Part shown: in pieces, positions 16,491 to 24,507 of the stretch
How the letters are laid out: each line of letters opens with the position of its first letter
How positions within the stretch are numbered: position 1 is the first letter of the stretch
Source: an uncultured Granulosicoccaceae bacterium
GTDB taxonomy: Bacteria; Pseudomonadota; Gammaproteobacteria; Granulosicoccales; Granulosicoccaceae
DNA length: 40,753 bases
Direction of reading: 5' to 3'
Assembly (NCBI GenBank): GCA_938007995.1
Contig: CALLLW010000063.1
Coordinates: 1-40,753, forward strand
Notes under the pieces: model-generated
Databases searched by the model: none
What the model saw: the letters and a program-made list of their open reading frames with translations, nothing else
Told to the model about the DNA's origin: nothing
Made by a program: the position numbers and the translations under genes

Positions 16491-17285
16491 TTACAATCTC
16501 ATTTGCTGTACCTGTGCTGACAGACCACCGTCAAGCACCCACAATTGTCCACTTGCGTAGCGCGCTTCATCTGATGCGAGCCAGTTAACCAGATTGGCGA
16601 TGTCGTCCGGGGTGCCATAGGTGCGCATCGGGTGAACATCACGCACGGCTTGTTGTAGTGATTCGATATTGCCGCCCTGACCACCGGATCCATCACCTTT
16701 AAAGAAGCTTTGCAGCATGGGGGTATCGACATAACCCGGGCAGATAGCATTGACTCTGATGCCTTCAGGGCCGTGATCACACGCCATAGCACGGGTCAGT
16801 GCGTGTACTGCACCTTTGGTGGCGCAGTATGCGGCGAGCCCCGGGTCTGCAATAAATCCGTCGTAAGAGCCAAAGTTTATGATGCTTGAGGTCGCACCCT
16901 GTGTTGCCGCAGCGCGCAGTAACGGCAGAGAATGTTTTGAGGTCAGAAACGTGCCGGTGACATTAACGGCGAAGCTCTGGTTCCATTCTTCAAGGGTGGT
17001 TTGTTCAATAGTTTTTTCTATTTCAATGCCGGCAGCATTGACAAGGATATGCAAGCAACTGTGTTGTTGTTCTACGGTTTTGAAAGCTGTAATCGCATCA
17101 TCTTCACTGGTGACATCGAGCTTGATAAATTGACTGCCATCGTCGTCATGTGTTTGCAGTGAGCCGTTTTCGGTCAGGTCGGCTGCATACACCGTCGCGC
17201 CTTCTCGCATGAGTCTTTTAACTACAGCGCGACCAATGCCGCCTCTGCCGCCGGTCACCAATGCGATTTTACCTTCAAGCATCAT
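16491..17285 (-). CDS. Short-chain dehydrogenase/reductase
   Basis: The protein has 264 residues. The cofactor motif TGGRGGIGRA is at 11-20, an acidic Asp36 after the second strand (YAADLTE) suggests NAD(H), and NAAG lies near 83-86. Ser140 is in NFGSYDG, and Tyr153 and Lys157 are in YCATK. It is similar in design to the next gene (15680-16420) but has a different cofactor signature, so the two are not recent duplicates. It begins 29 bases after the Rieske oxygenase stop and probably shares its transcript. A role in oxidising a hydroxylated intermediate is a guess from context. Confidence 0.88.
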   Translation of the reverse strand: MMLEGKIALVTGGRGGIGRAVVKRLMREGATVYAADLTENGSLQTHDDDGSQFIKLDVTSEDDAITAFKTVEQQHSCLHILVNAAGIEIEKTIEQTTLEEWNQSFAVNVTGTFLTSKHSLPLLRAAATQGATSSIINFGSYDGFIADPGLAAYCATKGAVHALTRAMACDHGPEGIRVNAICPGYVDTPMLQSFFKGDGSGGQGGNIESLQQAVRDVHPMRTYGTPDDIANLVNWLASDEARYASGQLWVLDGGLSAQVQQMRL

Positions 17286-17314
17286 AAGTACGTAGCTCGT
17301 GAATGAACAGAGCT

Positions 17315-18436
17315 TTATATGTTTTTTTGCGCGTAGGCATCGAGCACTAATCCGTGAAAGTGATGGACCGCATGTTCAGACTTACCTGAGCCTTCTGGAT
17401 CGTGAACAATCCTTCCCTGGTTGAATGCAGGAGTGCTCATGCCCTTTTGTACACTTTCTACCAGGGCGATATCTTCAACCTGCAGTACTTCATCGAGATA
17501 TCGAATAGCATCGAGCTCCATGTTGTTCGGCTCTGGTGTTTCCAGATAGAAGTCGTAGGTTTCCAGAGTGCGGTTGGTATCTATGGGTATGATGTTGAGT
17601 ACAATCATGCTTGAGCGGCCGGGGTAGCGCATCAGGCAGGTGGTTGGCCAAAGCCACCAGACTGCGTGGGTTTTAACTGTTGCAGCAGATACATCATAGG
17701 CGGCGTTGGCTGAATTGCCTGCATCTGCCATATGGCTTGAATAGATTCCATGCGTGGTTACCTTATAAGTATCCATGTCTACAAGATCGCAAAAGTCCTT
17801 ATGCGCGACAGGGCAGTGATAGCACTCTAAAAAATTATCTACAACGTTCTTCCAGTTGGATTTAATATCATAGCTAAGGCGATGGCCGAAGGTCAGTTCG
17901 GCAACATCAGGCGCCCAGTGTGTGATCTCTGATTGTAGTGCGCCGGATTGCTGTGCAAGTGGCGGGGCAGTCGGGTCGAGATTCACAAAAACAAAACCAC
18001 AAAATTCTTCTACCTGTACCTGATCAAGACAGATTTCATCCTTGTTAAATTGCTTGAGGTTTTGTGTGTGAGGTGCACCCTGTAACTTACCATCGAGTCG
18101 ATAAGCCCAGGCGTGATACGGGCAGACTATCAGTGAGGTTTTGCCTTCACCACTGAGCAGATGATGCGCGCGGTGCTTGCAGACGTTGTAGAAGGCGCGC
18201 AGCTCGCCGCTTTTATCACGGACAATGGCAATCGGCTGGCCTGCAATCTCGACGGTTATATAAGAGCCAGGGATTCTTGTTTTTTCTACGTGACAAACCC
18301 ACTGCCAGCTTTTACCGATAATGCTATTGACGTCGGTTTGAAACCATCTGCTCTGTGTATAGGCATCAGCATGCAATGAAAAGGACCGGGCAGGATCAGC
18401 GTGGTAGCCTGAAGTCACTTCAGTTTGTTGTGCCAC
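17315..18436 (-). CDS. Rieske oxygenase alpha subunit (CntA/GbcA-like)
   Basis: The protein has 373 residues. The Rieske [2Fe-2S] ligands are Cys86-x-His88 in NVCKHRAHH and Cys105-x-x-His108 in VCPYHAW. The mononuclear iron site follows in VVDNFLECYHCPVAH (His207, His212). Glu204 occupies the place where most Rieske oxygenases use a bridging Asp. That Glu and the closing segment NQGRIVHDPEGSGKSEHAVH match oxygenases of quaternary amines (carnitine, glycine betaine and stachydrine types), which demethylate or cleave their substrates. An NADH reductase partner is needed and none is in the window. It is the first gene of a minus-strand run with two SDRs and a carnitine-dehydrogenase-like enzyme. 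Confidence 0.87.
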   Translation of the reverse strand: MAQQTEVTSGYHADPARSFSLHADAYTQSRWFQTDVNSIIGKSWQWVCHVEKTRIPGSYITVEIAGQPIAIVRDKSGELRAFYNVCKHRAHHLLSGEGKTSLIVCPYHAWAYRLDGKLQGAPHTQNLKQFNKDEICLDQVQVEEFCGFVFVNLDPTAPPLAQQSGALQSEITHWAPDVAELTFGHRLSYDIKSNWKNVVDNFLECYHCPVAHKDFCDLVDMDTYKVTTHGIYSSHMADAGNSANAAYDVSAATVKTHAVWWLWPTTCLMRYPGRSSMIVLNIIPIDTNRTLETYDFYLETPEPNNMELDAIRYLDEVLQVEDIALVESVQKGMSTPAFNQGRIVHDPEGSGKSEHAVHHFHGLVLDAYAQKNI

Positions 18437-18541
18437 GTTAGTCTCCCGGAGTGCCTGTTGCCGACATTACACCATCTGGAGTATTTCTGTTGTGGGTTAA
18501 ATGCGTAGCCGAATTGCCTGTATGTCTTCGGTTGCAACCTT

Positions 18542-19165
18542 TTAGCGCATCACGCAGCAGCCTGAAAGCAGGTTAAATTCAGGTTGAATTATAATTTCGG
18601 CCGCCCAGTTGTATTGTATGTTGGTTAGTCCATCGGAACAGGCTTGCCTGCTGAGCACAGTAACATTGGTGTGATTTTTACTGAGTAATTCCAGCGCCAC
18701 CGGGTGCTGGTTTCTGTTTCTGGACGTGCTGACGGTATTGATCGACATCGGGGTTGAGCTGGCCTCGGTGCTTAAAACTGCGTTGTCCGGTGATTCAATT
18801 TCCATGGTCCAGAAAGGTTCGGTACCGGCACATATCAAGCCGATGGGCACAATAGTATCCTGAAGCTGTGGCAGCGTTATTCGTTCAAGGAAACGCAATG
18901 CTACCCAGCCGGTGGTTTCCTGCCAGACTATATGGCCCCACTCACCGGTGGGGTCGGTTTTTAGCACCTCAATGGGTCGAGCACCGGGATTCAGATCGCC
19001 AATGTCTCGTGCGCTGGCAGACGGCTCTGCGCGAACGTTCAAGTGCGCTGTCAGCGATGCGCTCACTTGGTAGTACTCTGGCTGCACAGGAGTGGTGTTG
19101 GCGAGGGCAGTGTGGTTTAACAGGGTAAGCACTACAGACAGGTATAGCGCGGATATTGTTTTCAT
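18542..19165 (-). CDS. Exported SH3-domain protein
   Basis: The protein has 207 residues. The signal peptide covers about 1-22 (cleavage near TALA). A bacterial SH3 domain spans about 32-95, recognisable by LNVRAEPSASARDIGDLNPG and WVALRFLE. A second part begins LICAGTEPFWTMEI; the GTEPFW motif is seen in uncharacterised envelope proteins. Cysteines at 112, near QACSDG and in the final GCC could form disulfides. The protein is likely periplasmic and may bind peptidoglycan through the SH3 part. It lies downstream of the gamma-glutamylcyclotransferase-like gene with a hairpin between, so it may be transcribed separately. Confidence 0.7.
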   Translation of the reverse strand: MKTISALYLSVVLTLLNHTALANTTPVQPEYYQVSASLTAHLNVRAEPSASARDIGDLNPGARPIEVLKTDPTGEWGHIVWQETTGWVALRFLERITLPQLQDTIVPIGLICAGTEPFWTMEIESPDNAVLSTEASSTPMSINTVSTSRNRNQHPVALELLSKNHTNVTVLSRQACSDGLTNIQYNWAAEIIIQPEFNLLSGCCVMR

Positions 19166-19184
19166 TTTTATAAAGGTATCCGGT

Positions 19185-19212
19185 ATGGCGCTTGTTTTGC
19201 GCGCAGCGCCAT
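19185..19212 (-). terminator. Hairpin between two minus-strand genes
   Basis: ATGGCGCT (19185-19192) pairs with AGCGCCAT (19205-19212) around a 12-base loop. It is 41 bases past the stop of the gamma-glutamylcyclotransferase-like gene and 20 bases before the SH3 gene start. No T-run follows, so termination strength is doubtful. Confidence 0.35.
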
Positions 19213-19252
19213 TATGCCTACTCGCAGGCAGATTGAAAAGGCGCGGACATTA

Positions 19253-19825
19253 CTAGCGAAAGCCGGCAAAAATATCTTTTTCTTCCTGTGTTAGCTCGGT
19301 TGCACGCGGATACAGAGGGTTGTCTCTGTCTTCGTGAATTTTAAGGTCGAAGTTCAACGTAGTTGCGAAAAAGTTCTGCAGGCCGTTAAGACCAAACTGA
19401 TGATAGTAACCCTGCATCACGACATCCAGATAAGACCTTAGAATGCGGGCATTGCTGTCAGCAGGGTGATCATCTGCAACATATAGAAATTTCTGAGCGG
19501 TTTCGATCGGGTCGTCGTGAAACTGTAATAGATCATTATTTATATCGACGCGTGAGTACAAAGATTCACGTTCATCCAGCGCATCGAGGCTGCTGGCGTG
19601 GTCAGTGATGATCATGCCGTCTATTTTTATATCCGGTGCTGCGGTCACCGATAAAAATGCCAGTCCGTCAGCGGCCGCAAAGCTACCTGGATCATAAGGC
19701 CGTGACAGCCATATTCTCTGCCAGCCGGTTACGGTTGCCCGGTGCGCACTGATGTACGGAGTACGCAGTGAACCGAGGTTGACCAATGATCCGTAACCGA
19801 AATAGGCAATTGTTGATTCACTCAT
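19253..19825 (-). CDS. Gamma-glutamylcyclotransferase-like protein
   Basis: The protein has 190 residues. The N-terminal AYFGYGSLVN (about 7-16) is the substrate-binding YGSL motif of the GGCT/AIG2 fold. ALDERESLYSRV (82-93) supplies the catalytic acidic residue (Glu87 by position in the family's D-x-R-E pattern). Such proteins cyclise gamma-glutamyl compounds to 5-oxoproline, and some act in glutathione turnover. The C-terminal half (LRSYLDVVMQGYYHQFG) is longer than in minimal GGCTs, so the exact substrate is open. It is cytoplasmic, and the neighbouring genes on the same strand are envelope proteins. Confidence 0.8.
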   Translation of the reverse strand: MSESTIAYFGYGSLVNLGSLRTPYISAHRATVTGWQRIWLSRPYDPGSFAAADGLAFLSVTAAPDIKIDGMIITDHASSLDALDERESLYSRVDINNDLLQFHDDPIETAQKFLYVADDHPADSNARILRSYLDVVMQGYYHQFGLNGLQNFFATTLNFDLKIHEDRDNPLYPRATELTQEEKDIFAGFR

Positions 19826-19889
19826 TTTTTAAGTAGTTGGCAAACCAGGATCACCTACTATACCGTTTCTGTGGATGCGAAAAGAACAA

Positions 19890-20543
19890 TCATTCTGACT
19901 GTTGCTGAAACTCACCGTGAAGTTCCACCTCTATGTTGTCACCTATAAAAGCGGTGAAGGTATCCATGCCGAAAGCAGCGCGTGAAATCTGTGCTGTCGC
20001 TGAAAAGCCAATGGTGTACTTGCGAGTGAGTATGTTATCTGCGCCACCATTAAATTTGGCTAGTAACGTGACTGGCTGATCAACGCCGCGCATCGATAAC
20101 GTGCCGTCCACTTCAAGCGTTGAATCTGCTGCAAGCTGAACACTTGTGCTGTCAAAAGTGATCTGTGGAAACTGTGCTGCATTAAACCAGCTTTCTTCCT
20201 GCAGGGTTTCTTCCAGATTTTCGTTGTTCAGATCGATACTGTCTGTGGTGATAATGCCGCTTAACTTAAGATCTGTCGGGTTTTCAGGATCAAAGTCGAG
20301 GCTCGCTTCCATTGTGTTAAAACGCCCGACAATTTTAGAGAGATCCAGGTGATCAATACGAAAAATAAGAAAGCTATGCATCGGATCAAGCTGGTATTGC
20401 CCTGCGCGTAGCGTTTTTAATTCGGTGGTAAAGTTGGGCCGAACAAGGTTGGCGCAGGTGCTTAAGCCAACAAGAAGAAAGATCGCTATCGCAAGTAATC
20501 CGGCTGGTGGGAATCTGGTTAAAGTCATTTCGTGTGGCTTCAC
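19890..20543 (-). CDS. YceI-family protein, membrane-anchored or exported
   Basis: The protein has 217 residues. The lipocalin-like YceI domain begins at GQYQLDPMHSFLIFRIDHLD and includes VGRFNTMEASLDFDP, SWFNAAQFPQITFDS, DGTLSMRGVDQPVTL and SRAAFGMDTF. YceI proteins bind isoprenoid lipids such as ubiquinone precursors. A hydrophobic segment at about 13-30 ending LSTC is an export signal and possibly a lipobox, though Thr at -1 is atypical. The frame opens with GTG at 20543, overlapping the MAPEG stop; an internal ATG six codons on (MTLTRF) is an alternative start. The overlap shows it is co-translated with MAPEG. Confidence 0.88.
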   Translation of the reverse strand: MKPHEMTLTRFPPAGLLAIAIFLLVGLSTCANLVRPNFTTELKTLRAGQYQLDPMHSFLIFRIDHLDLSKIVGRFNTMEASLDFDPENPTDLKLSGIITTDSIDLNNENLEETLQEESWFNAAQFPQITFDSTSVQLAADSTLEVDGTLSMRGVDQPVTLLAKFNGGADNILTRKYTIGFSATAQISRAAFGMDTFTAFIGDNIEVELHGEFQQQSE

Positions 20544-20926
20544 ATGCCAAACAGTAAGCGCGTTGATGCGATAATGATCGTGCCCAGTGTCAGTATCATG
20601 CCGATAACACGAAACATCAGATTGTCGATGCTGCCGGTGAGCTGAAGGTAGTGTGAGATTCTGCCTGCAAGCAACGCAACGCCAAGAGTGTGCAGAGTGA
20701 TAGTGGCTGTGCCCTGCAGCTCAAGCAGCATTATTAGAATCAGTGCAATGGGAACGGTTTCTGTAAAGTTACCGTGGCCGCGTATCAGTTTGCTGAATTC
20801 AGGATCGCCGCCATCGCCGAGTGAGAGCTTTCTGGCATTTCGTGTTTGTGCCACTCGCAAAGTAATGACAACAAATATAAATCCAAGTAGTGCTGCGTAG
20901 ACTGACGTTACTGGTACGTTTTGCAT
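20540..20926 (-). CDS. MAPEG-family membrane protein
   Basis: The protein has 128 residues from ATG 20926 (Met-Gln-Asn-Val). An upstream in-frame ATG at 21004 would run 65 bases into the dioxygenase gene and adds non-membrane sequence, so it was rejected. Four membrane helices are predicted. The family signature RGHGNFTETVPIALIL matches the R-x-H-x-N-x-x-E motif of membrane-associated eicosanoid/glutathione-metabolism proteins. Bacterial MAPEG proteins are often of unknown substrate. The gene lies between the exported intradiol dioxygenase and YceI, overlapping YceI. Confidence 0.87.
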   Translation of the reverse strand: MQNVPVTSVYAALLGFIFVVITLRVAQTRNARKLSLGDGGDPEFSKLIRGHGNFTETVPIALILIMLLELQGTATITLHTLGVALLAGRISHYLQLTGSIDNLMFRVIGMILTLGTIIIASTRLLFGM

Positions 20927-20939
20927 CCAAAGACTCTGA

Positions 20940-21509
20940 TCAGGTTTTAATAATAAAATCGAAGTTGGCAGTATATGTTTGATCGTTACCGGTGTTGAGA
21001 TCAATTTTCAATTTTTTATGGCCACCGCTTTGCGCCAGATAAATTTGACTGGTGAGCTTTTCATCTCCATCAACAAAAACTTTGGTGTGAATGTGTGGGG
21101 GTCTGCCAGTGTAAGGTACCGGTACAATAGTGGTGAAGGTGTATTGACCGTTATTGTCAGTAACGGTTGAGCCGGAGCCATTAAAGTTAGTGTCGAAGCT
21201 GGCAGTTGCCGGTGCTGAGGGATGTTTATAAATGCCCCGTGCATCACACTGCCAGATTTCAAGACGTGCATCTTTCAGCGGGTTGCCACTGTTATCGAAT
21301 ACCCGACCGGACAATATGAGTTCAGAACCTTGATAGCCTGGCGTCAACAGGTTGTTTGAATTTGAGATCGGTTCGACCGGATAAAACGGTCCCTCCTGCT
21401 GAGCCACGGTGGGGGCCAGAGCTCCGGCGTTAACATTGCCGGAATCCAGTGTGCAGGCGGAGCTGACACTTGAAGCCGCTATTAGCTGTATAAATTTTCT
21501 GCGTTGCAT
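20940..21509 (-). CDS. Exported intradiol ring-cleavage dioxygenase-like protein
   Basis: From the ATG at 21509 (MQRRKFIQLIA) the protein has 189 residues; an in-frame ATG at 21584 lacks a signal-like start. The signal is basic-hydrophobic and ends VSSACTL, a possible lipobox. The catalytic fold shows QQEGPFYP, ARLEIWQCDARGIYKHP and YTFTTIVPVPYTGRPPHIH. All four iron(III) ligands of protocatechuate-type dioxygenases are present: Tyr in GIYKH, Tyr in VPYTG, and two His in PHIH. Cytoplasmic catechol dioxygenases lack signals, so this belongs to the secreted intradiol group, whose substrates are mostly unknown. It is the first gene before MAPEG and YceI. Confidence 0.85.
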   Translation of the reverse strand: MQRRKFIQLIAASSVSSACTLDSGNVNAGALAPTVAQQEGPFYPVEPISNSNNLLTPGYQGSELILSGRVFDNSGNPLKDARLEIWQCDARGIYKHPSAPATASFDTNFNGSGSTVTDNNGQYTFTTIVPVPYTGRPPHIHTKVFVDGDEKLTSQIYLAQSGGHKKLKIDLNTGNDQTYTANFDFIIKT

Positions 21510-21640
21510 TGTTGAACACCTTATGTTCGAACTTGGGAGCGAATTACTTAGAGTCACTTTATGGGATGGTGTTCCGCTATACAAGATAAAGTGTGTTGGA
21601 GTAGTTCCGGGTTGAGAATAAATTACAACTGGCGTAATGG

Positions 21641-24040
21641 TTGGTTATCCCGGCACTTACACTTACCATACGGGTTCATTCCTGGCGGGGTAACACCTTG
21701 GCTGTTCTCAAGCTTCAGTCTGCTCTCAGTGTTGCGGAAAATCAGATTACCGCATCGTTGTCGGATGGTTTTAAGTTGCAACTCGATGTTCTTGAACCGT
21801 GGCTTTGTCGTGTTGCGATCCTGCCGGACGCAGGTCTTGCTGTGCCCAACAGCTGGATGATTGCACCTGATGGCGATGTGCCGTGGGAAGGCAGGCCGAG
21901 GCTTGCGACGGAGGGGTTCAGCTGCCCTGCAGTGTCTGAATCAGAAACCGATTTTACCGGTGGTGAATTCAAGGTTGAGTTTGCGGCAGATCCGTTTGCG
22001 ATAAATATAGCGCAAAAGGATGACTCTGGCTGGCGACCGCTGTTGCAGGATCGGCCAATGGCAGCTTACCGGGTGTTGCCTGGCCGGGCGCAGATGCACC
22101 ATGCGCAGTTGCGTCCGCTGGATGCTCAACATCTTGGTCTGGGTGATAAGCCGGGCGCGCTTGATCGGACTGGTAAACGCTTTCGATGCCTGCAAACTGA
22201 TGCGCTTGGTTATAACGCTGAAACGTCGGATCCGTTGTATAAGCATGTGCCGTGGGTAATTACAGGGAATAAGTCCACGGGATATTGCGGCCTGTTTTAT
22301 GACACGTTATCTGAATGTGTGTTTGATCTTGGCGCCGAGCATTCTAATTATCACGAACACTACAGAACTTTTGAAGTGTATGAAAATGCGTTGATCTACT
22401 ATGTTTGCACCGGGCCTGAACTTAAGCAGGTTGTAGAGCGTTTTCAGCGCCTGGTTGGCAAGCCGCATTTACAGCCGCGCTGGGCTTGCGGTTTTGCGCA
22501 TACTTCTATGCATCATGCTGATGATAATCATGCGCAACAGGTCATGACTGATTTTGTAGCGCAATGTAGGGATCGCGATATTCCGATTAGTGCACTTCAT
22601 TCAGGATCAGGTTACACCACCCGTGATGATGGCAGGCGTTATGTTTTTACCTGGAATGAAAAAAAATTTCCTGCGCGCGGTGAGTTTTTTGATTTTCTAA
22701 AAGATAACCAGCTGTATTCCTGCGCCAACATTAAACCGGTGTTGCTTAAAGAGCATCCGCTATTTGCAGAGGTGGAAGCTTTTGGCGGGTTTATTTCTGA
22801 TGCAAACGGGCAACCGGCGATTGAGATGTTTTGGGGTGGGCCTGGTGCCAGTCTGGATTTTACCAACCCGCAAACCGTCGCTTGGTGGCAGAGAGGTGTT
22901 AAAGAACAAGTGCTCGGTGCGGGCTTTACCTCAACATGGAATGATAACAACGAGTGTGAAATCTGGGATGAAGAGGCGAGCTTGAATGGCTTTGGTCAAG
23001 GTATGAAGGCCATGGATGTCCGGCCTCTACAAGCTATCCTGATGCTGCGTGCCAGTTTTGAAGCAGCCCTTGAATTTGATAGCAACAACCGCCCGTATAT
23101 TATCTCTCGCGCCGGTCCTGTGGGCATCAGTCGTTATGCACAGACCTGGAGCGGTGATAACACTACATCGTGGCATACGTTAAAATGGAATCTGGCAAAC
23201 GGACTATCAATGAGTCTGTCCGGCTTTCCATTGGTGGGTCATGATATCGGTGGCTTTGTTGGCCCAAAGCCTGATGCTGAGTTACTGTGCCGTTGGTTTG
23301 AAATGATGGCATTGCATCCGCGTGCAGTGATGAACTCATGGAAGCCACAGGAGCAGGATCCTGCATCACTACCGTGGATGCATGCTTCTGTTGAAGCAGA
23401 AATACGTGATGTGCTTAATCTTCGATACCACCTGTTGCCGTGGTTATATCATCTTGGCTGGAAGGCACATGTTGTTGGCACACCGTTAATCACACCGATG
23501 CTGTACTACTTTGATGATGAGCTCTGTCAGTCGGAGATGTCGCAATTTATGTTGGGCGAGTCGGTACTTGTGGCGCCAGTGGCGGAGCAGGGTGTAACGC
23601 GGCGTGATGTTTATTTGCCTGTCAGTGATGGTGGATGGTACCGGTGGAGTCCGAATGCCGGATTTGAAGCTGAGTGGTATGATGGTGGTGAGGTTGTCAG
23701 TGTCGAAGCACCGTTGGGGCAGTTGCCGATCTTTGTGCGGGCAGGGTCAGTGTTGCCGGTTGCTGTTAGCTGGAACAGCGGCAGACCGCATGATGCGACT
23801 GAAGTAAAGCTTATCTGTTTTGCTCACCCTTCACTTGCTGAGTTCAGCCAGTCAGTATTTTATGATGACGGGTTGAGCTGGGATTATCAAAATCAACCTG
23901 AATACAATCTGAGCGTTAATGTGCGGTGTGATGCCGGGCAGATTCAGATGCAGCTTGAGCATCATTGGTCTGCTGATGATGCTTTGCAGTGGTCTTGTGA
24001 TGTCGTTGGATTGGCGGGTCGTGAGTTTTTATTGGCTTGA
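21641..24040 (+). CDS. Glycoside hydrolase family 31 (alpha-glucosidase-like)
   Basis: The protein has 799 residues from ATG 21641. The (beta/alpha)8 catalytic domain is complete: the nucleophile Asp435 is in FTSTWNDNNECEIWDEEA, and the acid/base Asp506 is in QTWSGDNTTSW. SGFPLVGHDIGGFVG follows, as in all GH31 enzymes. An N-terminal beta-sandwich and C-terminal beta domains flank it. No signal peptide is seen, so it is cytoplasmic and would act on imported alpha-glucosides or related sugars. The start is uncertain: TTG at 21698 has a better ribosome site (GGCGGGG) than ATG 21641. It is divergent from the dioxygenase gene. Confidence 0.93.
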   Translation: MVIPALTLTIRVHSWRGNTLAVLKLQSALSVAENQITASLSDGFKLQLDVLEPWLCRVAILPDAGLAVPNSWMIAPDGDVPWEGRPRLATEGFSCPAVSESETDFTGGEFKVEFAADPFAINIAQKDDSGWRPLLQDRPMAAYRVLPGRAQMHHAQLRPLDAQHLGLGDKPGALDRTGKRFRCLQTDALGYNAETSDPLYKHVPWVITGNKSTGYCGLFYDTLSECVFDLGAEHSNYHEHYRTFEVYENALIYYVCTGPELKQVVERFQRLVGKPHLQPRWACGFAHTSMHHADDNHAQQVMTDFVAQCRDRDIPISALHSGSGYTTRDDGRRYVFTWNEKKFPARGEFFDFLKDNQLYSCANIKPVLLKEHPLFAEVEAFGGFISDANGQPAIEMFWGGPGASLDFTNPQTVAWWQRGVKEQVLGAGFTSTWNDNNECEIWDEEASLNGFGQGMKAMDVRPLQAILMLRASFEAALEFDSNNRPYIISRAGPVGISRYAQTWSGDNTTSWHTLKWNLANGLSMSLSGFPLVGHDIGGFVGPKPDAELLCRWFEMMALHPRAVMNSWKPQEQDPASLPWMHASVEAEIRDVLNLRYHLLPWLYHLGWKAHVVGTPLITPMLYYFDDELCQSEMSQFMLGESVLVAPVAEQGVTRRDVYLPVSDGGWYRWSPNAGFEAEWYDGGEVVSVEAPLGQLPIFVRAGSVLPVAVSWNSGRPHDATEVKLICFAHPSLAEFSQSVFYDDGLSWDYQNQPEYNLSVNVRCDAGQIQMQLEHHWSADDALQWSCDVVGLAGREFLLA

Positions 24041-24096
24041 TGTTGCAGGAAGGTTGAGAATTTTTACGGCTCGTTTGCGTATCGGCTGCTCTGTCA

Positions 24097-24248
24097 TTGG
24101 TGGATGCGCTATGGCTTATCCCCCCTACGTTTAGCCTGTCTTTTGAATTTTGTAGGGGAGATAAGCTTATCGATGATGAGGTAATTGTAAGTTGGTGATG
24201 TATGTTCAAGTTTGAAAGGATGCACAGACAAAAAAGCGCATCTGCCAA
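24097..24248. repeat. Palindromic repeat unit 1 (152 bp)
   Basis: The unit is bounded by inverted ends: TTGGTGGATGCGCT at 24097-24110 and AGCGCATCTGCCAA at 24235-24248. Inside, GCTTATCCCCCCTAC (24114-24128) pairs with GTAGGGGAGATAAGC (24152-24166) except for one position. This is followed at once by the perfect palindrome GATAAGCTTATC and a CTTATC-x-GATGAG repeat. It lies between two convergent genes. Confidence 0.85.
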
Positions 24249-24271
24249 CGTCACTCATGGGTCATTGGTTA

Positions 24272-24422
24272 TTGGTGGATGCGCTTTAGCTTATCCCCCC
24301 TACGTTTTGTGTGTCTTTCGACCTTGTAGGGGAGATAAGCTTATCGATGATAAGGTAATTGTAAGTTGGTGATGTATGTTCAATTTTTAATGGATGCACA
24401 ATCACAAAAGCGCATCTACCAA
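24272..24422. repeat. Palindromic repeat unit 2 (151 bp)
   Basis: This is a second copy of the unit at 24097, about 85-90 percent identical by eye and offset by about 175 bases. Its ends are TTGGTGGATGCGCT (24272-24285) and AGCGCATCTACCAA (24409-24422). The inner hairpin pairs 24289-24303 with 24326-24340. Here CTTATCGATGATAAG is a perfect palindrome, and the two copies differ mostly in loops. CGTCACTC follows both units. Confidence 0.85.
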
Positions 24423-24436
24423 CGTCACTCTTGGAT

Positions 24437-24479
24437 CATTGGTTGTAAATGGATGCGTCTCAGCTTATGTTCCCACGTT
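24437..24479. repeat. Degenerate third start of the same repeat
   Basis: The stretch from TCATTGG to TCCCACG, including ATGGATGCGTCTCAGC, resembles the first 40 bases of the two units upstream, then degenerates. It indicates that the tandem array once had at least three units or that one copy is decaying. Confidence 0.55.
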
Positions 24480-24507
24480 GAACCTATTATTGGAATAAAA
24501 CGCTAGA

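Noticed and set aside
20927..21004. Longer MAPEG start at 21004
   Set aside because: It would overlap the dioxygenase gene by 65 bases and adds a stretch not found in the family.
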